Shown here: piece by piece, positions 34,527-39,995 of the stretch
How the letters are laid out: every line of letters starts with the position of its first letter
How positions within the stretch are numbered: the stretch's first letter is position 1
Source of the DNA: an uncultured Pirellulaceae bacterium
GTDB lineage: Bacteria > Planctomycetota > Planctomycetia > Pirellulales > Pirellulaceae
Length of the DNA stretch: 39,995 nucleotides
Assembly: GCA_938010615.1 (NCBI GenBank)
Contig: CALLUY010000073.1
Span: 1-39,995, forward strand
Reading direction: 5' to 3'
Made by a program: the position numbers and the translations under genes
Notes under the pieces: model-generated
What the model saw: the letters and a program-made list of their open reading frames with translations, nothing else
What the model was told of the DNA's origin: nothing
Database searches by the model: none

Positions 34527-36755
34527 CTATCGTTTGAAGTCATTCGACCGAACGCTCTGGTCCGCCGTCACGTTGCCACGATTCGATTCAACCTCGAACT
34601 CGTCGCCGAAGAACTTTGTCGTTCCTTCTGCAACTTCTCGAGAATCAGACTCGTCGCAAGAAAGGAATGCTCGGAACACATGCGTTCCACGCTTGTTTGC
34701 GATCGAAGTCACTTGGAAAGTCATTGACTGACCCGGATCGATTTGTGCAATCGGAGCAAAGATAACTTGGCCAGGAACGATTCGATTCTGAAGTCCCGTC
34801 GCCTTGCTTGGCTCGATTCCCTCAGAGAATTGCATCAGCAGTTCCACACCTTTGGCAGCACGGCTACCACGGTTTTGAACAGTAATCTCGTACTCTGTCT
34901 CTTCACCCGTTGGCAGTGGACCCTTCGGATCCTGAACGCTCAACACGAGGTCAGCAATCGTCTCAACCGTTGTGATACAAGCTGCGGCTGCAGTCGCGAC
35001 TTTGGTTGGATCGTCCTTGCGACGAACGCCGGCTTCGAATTGAAGTTCGCCATTGCCCTCGAGTTCACAATCGATTTCAAACGTCTTGCTCTGAGCCGGA
35101 TCAAGCGATCCGATCTGCCAGAGGATGCCGCCATCAGACTTCTTGACTCCATCGATTCCACCGAGGTACTTGGCACCTTGTGGGAACGCGATTGCGGTCT
35201 CAAGATTGTTACCAGCGGCGTCGCCATTGTTGGTAACCGTAACTTTGTAGCGAGCCATCGTGCCCGAGTACTTCAACGCTGGTCCTTCAAGAGTAACGCC
35301 AAGAATAGCTCGTCGAACAATGACGTCCTGTGAAGCATCCGTCGCAAGATCTCCGTCGGCGACGGCGCTGGTGGTCAACGTTAGCTGACCCGCAGTTCGT
35401 GCGGCCAACTCGATATCAAAGGTAGATTCTTTACCAGCTGGAATATCTCCAATCGAAGAACGATCTCCACCGAACTCTTCTGGCAACATCACGATCACGT
35501 TTTCGGCGTCTCCGGTTCCCGGGTTGCGAACCGTTACGGAGAACATTGCTGTCTCACCGAACAGAACTTCACCCGGACCAGACATCGACATCTCAAGCTT
35601 TGGCTCCGTTACTTGGATGTTGACAGCTCCCATGCGAGGAACCAAAGTCCACTCAACGGCCAAGTCAAACAGCTCAGCTTTTCGGGGAACGGCAACCACG
35701 GTTGCAGAATGAGTCTGACCAGCTGGAATTCGATCGATTGTCCACAGGATGCGAGCTTGATCTTGTCCGTCGGTGACTTCTTTCTTGCCCGTTGTCAGGT
35801 TCGTGTTTTGTACGTCGACCCATTGAGGAACATTGATTCCAACGAGTACGTCTCTGGCTTCTGTGCGACTGTTGTTTGAAACTTCGACTCGGAACGAAGC
35901 CTGCTTGTTAAGACCAATGGTTTGCGGTCCAAACGTTTCAACTTCGATCCCAGGAGCGTTCAACGACAACGCAGCTTTGTCTTTTCTTGTGGCCGTCAAA
36001 GACTCAACTTGAGCCGACGCCGGACGGACGTTTCGGTCGATCGTTCGCTGAACCGGATTGACGACTGCTTTACGTTTTGGTGGTGCTGTAACGGCTGGCT
36101 TCGGTGCCGGCTTGGTGACGACTTCTTGCTTTGGAGCAGGAGGTTCTGCAACTGGAGTCGGGGCTGGAGTTTTCGCTACCGGACGCGAAGGGATTTTGAA
36201 CTGGCCGACTTCTGGTGTCGACATGCCAAATGATTGCGTGGCAACTCGCTCAACAGGGGCCGATTGAGGCTGTGGCTCTGGAGCACGAAAACGAGAGCCG
36301 ACAATGGGACCCACTTTAGGACCGTCTGTTCGCATCTGGTTGACTTGTGATGCGAAACGATCCATCGAATTCGATGCTGCAGCTCGAGCAGCCGACAATC
36401 CAGAGGCTGCTTGTTGCATCACTGGACGCTGAGCAGGTGCACCAGCCAGAATCGATGGAACGGCCGGCTCTTGTGCAGTAGGTTCCTGATAGCTCGTTTG
36501 AGCAATCGTGCCTTGTTGCTGAGTGTTCCAGTTTGGCAACGATTCATCACTGAGCGTGCGTTGCAACCTCTGCGTGTTACCAGGAGCAACATGAACCGAC
36601 GGCGGAGCCGCCTGCGCTTCTGCTGGCTGGTACCGCTGCGATGGCGGCCGTACGTAGTTTTGTTGATCTTGAGCGAGCGACGAGTCAGCTGTTGCTGCAA
36701 TGAGCAATGTCAGCAATGACCATGTTACGATTTTGGAGATACGTTGAGCTAGCAT
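34527..36755 (-). CDS. Exported protein with DUF11-type (conserved repeat) Ig-like domains
   Basis: This 742-residue protein has a signal peptide (about 1-28, ending SSLAQ). A long disordered stretch follows, rich in Pro, Ala and Gln (about 30-260, e.g. APTPVAEPPAPKQE). From about 265 onward at least four beta-sandwich domains follow the DUF11 pattern (FRVEVSNNSRTEARDVLVGI, FSVTVRNPGTGDAENVIVML, YKVTVTNNGDAAGNNLETAI, YEITVQNRGSRAAKGVELLM). The planctomycete family is often labelled OmcB-like, but the repeats are the only firm likeness. It is likely a surface or periplasmic structural protein. AGGAAG lies just before the ATG, and an intrinsic terminator closes the unit. It is divergent from the HAD gene. 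Confidence 0.88.
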   Translation of the reverse strand: MLAQRISKIVTWSLLTLLIAATADSSLAQDQQNYVRPPSQRYQPAEAQAAPPSVHVAPGNTQRLQRTLSDESLPNWNTQQQGTIAQTSYQEPTAQEPAVPSILAGAPAQRPVMQQAASGLSAARAAASNSMDRFASQVNQMRTDGPKVGPIVGSRFRAPEPQPQSAPVERVATQSFGMSTPEVGQFKIPSRPVAKTPAPTPVAEPPAPKQEVVTKPAPKPAVTAPPKRKAVVNPVQRTIDRNVRPASAQVESLTATRKDKAALSLNAPGIEVETFGPQTIGLNKQASFRVEVSNNSRTEARDVLVGINVPQWVDVQNTNLTTGKKEVTDGQDQARILWTIDRIPAGQTHSATVVAVPRKAELFDLAVEWTLVPRMGAVNIQVTEPKLEMSMSGPGEVLFGETAMFSVTVRNPGTGDAENVIVMLPEEFGGDRSSIGDIPAGKESTFDIELAARTAGQLTLTTSAVADGDLATDASQDVIVRRAILGVTLEGPALKYSGTMARYKVTVTNNGDAAGNNLETAIAFPQGAKYLGGIDGVKKSDGGILWQIGSLDPAQSKTFEIDCELEGNGELQFEAGVRRKDDPTKVATAAAACITTVETIADLVLSVQDPKGPLPTGEETEYEITVQNRGSRAAKGVELLMQFSEGIEPSKATGLQNRIVPGQVIFAPIAQIDPGQSMTFQVTSIANKRGTHVFRAFLSCDESDSREVAEGTTKFFGDEFEVESNRGNVTADQSVRSNDFKR

Positions 36756-37000
36756 GACTTCCTGCCTTGGAATTCGAGTTTGTCCGTCCTTGGATCATCG
36801 AGTTTAACGATTGCGAGGGATTAGCAAAAACTGTGAGCTTTTCCGATTTCCATGTAGAAATCCGGTTTTAACGTTTTTGGTAGCACTCGCCAAAGATCGC
36901 GAATCAAGGTTCTATTAGCGGATTCGCGGTGTCGACACAATCGAGATCGACCGCAATTTTAAGTCCAAATTCAGTTCGGAAGTTAGGGAGTCATCAGACG

Positions 37001-37417
37001 ATGGGAATCAAAGCAATCTTCTTTGACATTGGAAACACATTGGTCGGCAAGAAACAATGGTTGTCTGGTTCAAAAGAGTTCGTGCTGGCGATGCGTCAGA
37101 ACAAAGTTCGGGTTGGGTTGATCTCCAACACGGGTGACTTGGATCGCGAAGCGTTAGCCAAGCTATTGCCACCCGATTTCGACTTTGGTTTGTTTGAAGG
37201 AGGACTTACCTTGCTATCGTCCGAAATTGGAATCGAGAAACCTGACATTGGAATGTTTTTGCTCGCCGTGGAGCACACTCGTTTGTCACCTTGGGAAACG
37301 ATGTTCGTCGGCGAGAGTTTAACTGAAACACTGGCGGCCCAACGAGCTGGCATGCAAACCGCGCGAATCGCCAATCCCAAATCAGACTATGCCGAACTAC
37401 TGAAATTCCTCAGCTAG
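37001..37417 (+). CDS. Small HAD-like phosphatase-family protein
   Basis: This 138-residue protein has the HAD fold without a cap domain. It keeps the nucleophile block AIFFDIGNTLV (Asp-Ile-Gly in place of Asp-x-Asp), motif II GLISNTG, and motif III Lys in EIGIEKPDIGMF. In motif IV the usual GDSxxxD reads GESLTETLAAQRAGM, with Glu for the first Asp. This may weaken Mg2+ binding or reflect a regulatory protein. The ATG at 37001 follows AGGGAG; a GTG at 36929 would add 24 residues. An 87-bp repeat begins one base after the stop codon. Substrate unknown. Confidence 0.78.
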   Translation: MGIKAIFFDIGNTLVGKKQWLSGSKEFVLAMRQNKVRVGLISNTGDLDREALAKLLPPDFDFGLFEGGLTLLSSEIGIEKPDIGMFLLAVEHTRLSPWETMFVGESLTETLAAQRAGMQTARIANPKSDYAELLKFLS

Positions 37418-37418
37418 G

Positions 37419-37505
37419 GCAGCGTTACTTCTCAAATTCAGGATTGCTTGTCAAAGTAGCACGTCTCTGCGAGACGTGGAAAATCGCCTCGGAGAGACGA
37501 GCTAC
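37419..37505 (+). repeat. 87-bp dispersed repeat, copy B
   Basis: The same element as 13682-13768 and, inverted, 38240-38326. It begins with GCAGCGTTACTT one base after the HAD stop codon and ends GACGAGCTAC. With copy C it encloses the glyoxalase-II-like gene as an inverted pair. Confidence 0.93.
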
Positions 37506-37542
37506 GTAAAACTTCACAGCCTAAAATGGGAGAGTACCGTTA

Positions 37543-38184
37543 TCAAACAAGGTCAACCAAAAACGGATTCGTGGCCTTTTCCTGGCCAATCGTGGAAGGC
37601 GGCGTGTGCCCGCAAATAAACTGCATCTCGTCGCCCAATGGCAAAATCTTGTTGGCGATGCTGTCCAACAATTGTTGATGACTGCCGCCGGGCAGGTCAG
37701 TTCGGCCTATCGAGCCCTGAAACAAAACGTCGCCCATCAGGATCAACTTTGATTCGCTGCACACGAAGACCACGTGCCCTGGAGCATGGCCAGGGGTGTG
37801 AAGAACTTCGAACTTGTGTTCGCCAATCGACAATGTATCGCCTTCGTTTAGCCAACGATCCGGAGTCGCATTGAACATGCCGCTCATGCCGTATCCTGCT
37901 GCCACGATTTCGATGTTGTCCAACAACATTTTGTCTGCTTCGTGCGGACCAATGATCTCAACGCCCAACAGTTTCTTGAGTGCTTCCGATCCGCCGGCAT
38001 GATCGAGATGACCGTGCGTGAGCCAAATTGCTTCTACCGTCACACCAAGCCTATCGACTTCGCCGGCAATCTTCTCCGCCTCACCGCCGGGATCGAGCAC
38101 AATCCCTTTCAACGTTTGGTCATCAAAAATGATGCAGCAGTTTTGTTGATAATCGGTGACGGGAACAACTTGAATTTTCAGCAT
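37543..38184 (-). CDS. Metallo-beta-lactamase-fold hydrolase (glyoxalase II-like, YcbL type)
   Basis: This 213-residue MBL-fold hydrolase carries the two-metal site THGHLDH (His57, His59, Asp61, His62), the third-metal His in TPGHAPGH, the bridging Asp in LMGDVLF and the last His in ICGHTPP. It resembles YcbL-type glyoxalase II enzymes, which hydrolyse S-lactoylglutathione-like thioesters, but lacks the C-terminal substrate-binding domain of classical GloB. It starts at ATG 38184 with no clear Shine-Dalgarno. It lies between two inverted 87-bp repeats; the upstream kinase gene is on the same strand with copy C between them. Confidence 0.9.
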   Translation of the reverse strand: MLKIQVVPVTDYQQNCCIIFDDQTLKGIVLDPGGEAEKIAGEVDRLGVTVEAIWLTHGHLDHAGGSEALKKLLGVEIIGPHEADKMLLDNIEIVAAGYGMSGMFNATPDRWLNEGDTLSIGEHKFEVLHTPGHAPGHVVFVCSESKLILMGDVLFQGSIGRTDLPGGSHQQLLDSIANKILPLGDEMQFICGHTPPSTIGQEKATNPFLVDLV

Positions 38185-38239
38185 TGAATATCTATCTGAG
38201 AAATGAATTGGAAAGCCAAGACAGTGAATGCGATTTTAA

Positions 38240-38326
38240 GTAGCTCGCCTCTCCGAGGCGATTCTCAACGTCTCGGAGAGACGTGCTACTTTGACAAGCA
38301 ACCTTAATTTTGAAAAGTAACGCTGC
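38240..38326 (-). repeat. 87-bp dispersed repeat, copy C (inverted)
   Basis: It matches copies A and B in reverse orientation over the same 87 bp. Read on the minus strand it begins GCAGCGTTACTT one base after the kinase stop codon. Together with copy B it flanks the glyoxalase-II-like gene. Confidence 0.93.
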
Positions 38327-38327
38327 G

Positions 38328-39914
38328 TTAGTCCGTATCCAAAACAACCCATGTCTTGGAAACCAAATCGTGCAAGCTCCGGCCTTGACGGTAGACCATC
38401 ATCATACCGATGTCGACCAACGTAAAAACCAACGCTGCGGTCACGACAAGGTTCCCCGCAAAGATGGCCCAGTCGGCGGACTCCGTTGAAACATTGGCCA
38501 ATATGATGAACCACATCAGAATCATTCGCATCAAACTTCGCGTACCCATTGTCTGACCAGTAACCTTCAAACCGAACTCGTTCACAACGCGAACGTGCAT
38601 CAGCTTTCGACCGGGCGACTGCTTCCAAAAGATCACCAGTAACGTGTACGCCACGATCGCACCAAACTCCAACAACAGCAGTAAAACCGCGGTCAACGTA
38701 CTCTGTGAAAGATACATTTCAACCGGAGGAATCTGACGCAGAATCTGAAACGGAGCAATCAACAAACCGACCAATGCGAAGTCAATTGCCGCCGCCACCA
38801 AACGAGGAACCCTTTTCGCCGGAACCGGAGCCGCAGGCTCGATCAACGCAAGCGTCTCTTCGACTTCCAACCAAGACTCAAATCGATCGGCTGGATCTTT
38901 CGCCAACAACTTCTGCAAAACATCTCGCCAGCCTTCGGCAAGATGCTCCGGCCAAGGCATCGGAAATTCGACTTCTGCCTGTTGATGCGAGTCCAACCAT
39001 TGATCGACCGTTCGACCGGAAACTGAAACAGGCAGCCTCTGAAACGTCATTTCGAAAAGCGTCACTCCCAACGCATACATGTCCGACTGAATCGAAGGCG
39101 ATTCACCTTTCATCAGTTCTGGAGCCAGATAATTTGGTGTTCCGCCGGCAGAACGTCGATCGGTATCGGAGGCTCGACGGGCCATGCCAAAATCAGAAAG
39201 TTTCGCGATTCCATTTTGCTGCACCAGGATATTCGACGGCTTGATGTCGCCATGAATAATATCCAACTCATGCGAGAACTTGAGTGCATCTGTCATCTGC
39301 GCGGCGATCGAATACAACTGCGAATAGGCCATCGGTCCGTCAGCACAAAGTTCGGCAACGGTTTTTCCGTGGATCAATTCCATCGCCAGAAACGGAGACT
39401 TCTCGTGCTTGCCAACGTAGTAGATCGTGACAATATTCGGGTGGGTGACGCGTGCCTGAGAAACGGCTTCTTGCAGCAGCACTTCAATTTCATGATCCGC
39501 TTTCGCTGCATTGGCTCCGGAAGCGCCTGGCATTCCGCTGCGCAGAACTTTCACCGCAACGTATCGACGCAACGATGTATCCAACGCACGAAAGACCTGC
39601 CCCATGCCGCCTTTGCCCAGCGGATCGATCAGCTTGAAGTGACCAAGCTCCTTGCCAATCATCGCTTGTTCAATTTTCGCTGCTTCGACAGGATCGACAC
39701 CGACTTGAGAGTCCTCGAAGTACAACGTTCCGCCACCAACAGGGTCGGTCGGCAACGTGCCCAGCGTCATCGTTAACGCCAAATCATGGTTGAGCGCTTT
39801 GGGTGAAACGGTGTGTCCGCATGAGCCACACGTTCCGCCCATATCTTCGAACATCTCGGTTTGGTGACCGCAGCTGCACTGGTAGAGTAATCGTGAGTTG
39901 TCAGATTCGGGCAT
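38328..39914 (-). CDS. Ser/Thr protein kinase with zinc-ribbon-like N-terminus and C-terminal RDD membrane domain
   Basis: This 528-residue kinase begins with a short Cys motif (CSCG about 13-16, CGSC about 29-32), which may bind zinc. The Hanks-type kinase domain shows the glycine loop GKGGMG, the catalytic Lys in VAVKVL (about 122), HGDIKPSNIL (His-Gly-Asp, not HRD), DFG and APE; the core is intact apart from HRD. The C-terminal ~160 residues form an RDD-type domain with about three to four membrane helices (from VPRLVAAAIDFALVGLL to the end). ATG 39914 is preferred; the frame opens with a TTG at 39926. Membrane-tethered kinases of this type are common in Planctomycetota. Targets unknown. 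Confidence 0.9.
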   Translation of the reverse strand: MPESDNSRLLYQCSCGHQTEMFEDMGGTCGSCGHTVSPKALNHDLALTMTLGTLPTDPVGGGTLYFEDSQVGVDPVEAAKIEQAMIGKELGHFKLIDPLGKGGMGQVFRALDTSLRRYVAVKVLRSGMPGASGANAAKADHEIEVLLQEAVSQARVTHPNIVTIYYVGKHEKSPFLAMELIHGKTVAELCADGPMAYSQLYSIAAQMTDALKFSHELDIIHGDIKPSNILVQQNGIAKLSDFGMARRASDTDRRSAGGTPNYLAPELMKGESPSIQSDMYALGVTLFEMTFQRLPVSVSGRTVDQWLDSHQQAEVEFPMPWPEHLAEGWRDVLQKLLAKDPADRFESWLEVEETLALIEPAAPVPAKRVPRLVAAAIDFALVGLLIAPFQILRQIPPVEMYLSQSTLTAVLLLLLEFGAIVAYTLLVIFWKQSPGRKLMHVRVVNEFGLKVTGQTMGTRSLMRMILMWFIILANVSTESADWAIFAGNLVVTAALVFTLVDIGMMMVYRQGRSLHDLVSKTWVVLDTD

Positions 39915-39995
39915 GCGAAACGTCAACAGAAAGATCCAATAGGCAACTCAATCGCCACGATTCCCATCTTAACACGATCGACTCATTTCCGACCT

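Noticed and set aside
34743..35333. 196-residue ORF on the plus strand
   Set aside because: It is antisense to the DUF11-repeat protein, which explains its length.
36929..37000. Longer N-terminus of the HAD protein from a GTG
   Set aside because: The added 24 residues have no family counterpart, and the ATG at 37001 begins exactly at the HAD nucleophile strand.

Overview
The window looks like the chromosome of a planctomycete, probably of the Pirellulaceae type. The reasons are family content, not a database match. There is a secreted cytochrome of the 'membrane-bound dehydrogenase / heme-binding' type common in Planctomycetota (15231-17999). There is a J-like N-terminal domain typical of planctomycete signalling proteins (4569-5705). 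There is a protein kinase fused to an RDD membrane domain (38328-39914), a stand-alone RNA polymerase alpha-CTD protein, and many short dispersed intergenic repeats. Base composition is moderate and fairly even, and I see no prophage, integrase, transposase, CRISPR array, rRNA or tRNA.

Layout. 1-3.1 kb (minus strand): a GT2 glycosyltransferase and a radical SAM enzyme, with a 145-bp repeat at the end of the radical SAM gene. 3.5-4.2 kb: a RimI-like acetyltransferase with a clear terminator. 4.6-7.7 kb: a membrane-anchored J-like/FHA-like protein whose stop codon overlaps the start of an unusual Hsp70. 7.7-10 kb (minus): an LptF/LptG-type permease and an MscS channel. 10.2-15 kb: a flagellar block of flhA, the flagellar sigma factor fliA and its anti-sigma factor flgM, without the flhF/flhG genes that often lie between flhA and fliA. 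15.2-21.1 kb (minus): the large cytochrome, then an ABC exporter pair whose permease is fused to a CPBP protease. 21.3-28.8 kb: a RecQ helicase, a secreted GH5 glycosidase with a foreign-looking insertion, a small coiled-coil protein, the stand-alone alpha-CTD protein and a UvrD/PcrA helicase. 28.8-30.8 kb: a repeat-rich stretch with a DUF2293-like gene and a small secreted protein. 30.8-34.2 kb (minus): a sugar-nucleotide epimerase and a WecG/TagA glycosyltransferase that overlap by four bases, and an exported aldose 1-epimerase. 34.5-40 kb: a large exported DUF11-repeat protein, a small HAD protein, a glyoxalase-II-like hydrolase between inverted 87-bp repeats, and the kinase-RDD protein.

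Functional groupings. flhA, fliA and flgM cover export and timing of late flagellar expression. The J-like/FHA protein and Hsp70 form a translationally coupled pair, which I regard as the most interesting protein-level module. The epimerase and WecG/TagA genes suggest synthesis of a surface polysaccharide or glycolipid.

The strongest non-coding signal is a set of repeat families (145 bp, 87 bp, 160 bp, a GTAGCTCG hairpin type, a heptamer tandem). They repeatedly start within a few bases of a stop codon. In the two families with two gene-adjacent copies, the copies have the same orientation relative to the gene. They could be mobile elements that target gene ends, 3'-end RNA structures, or both.
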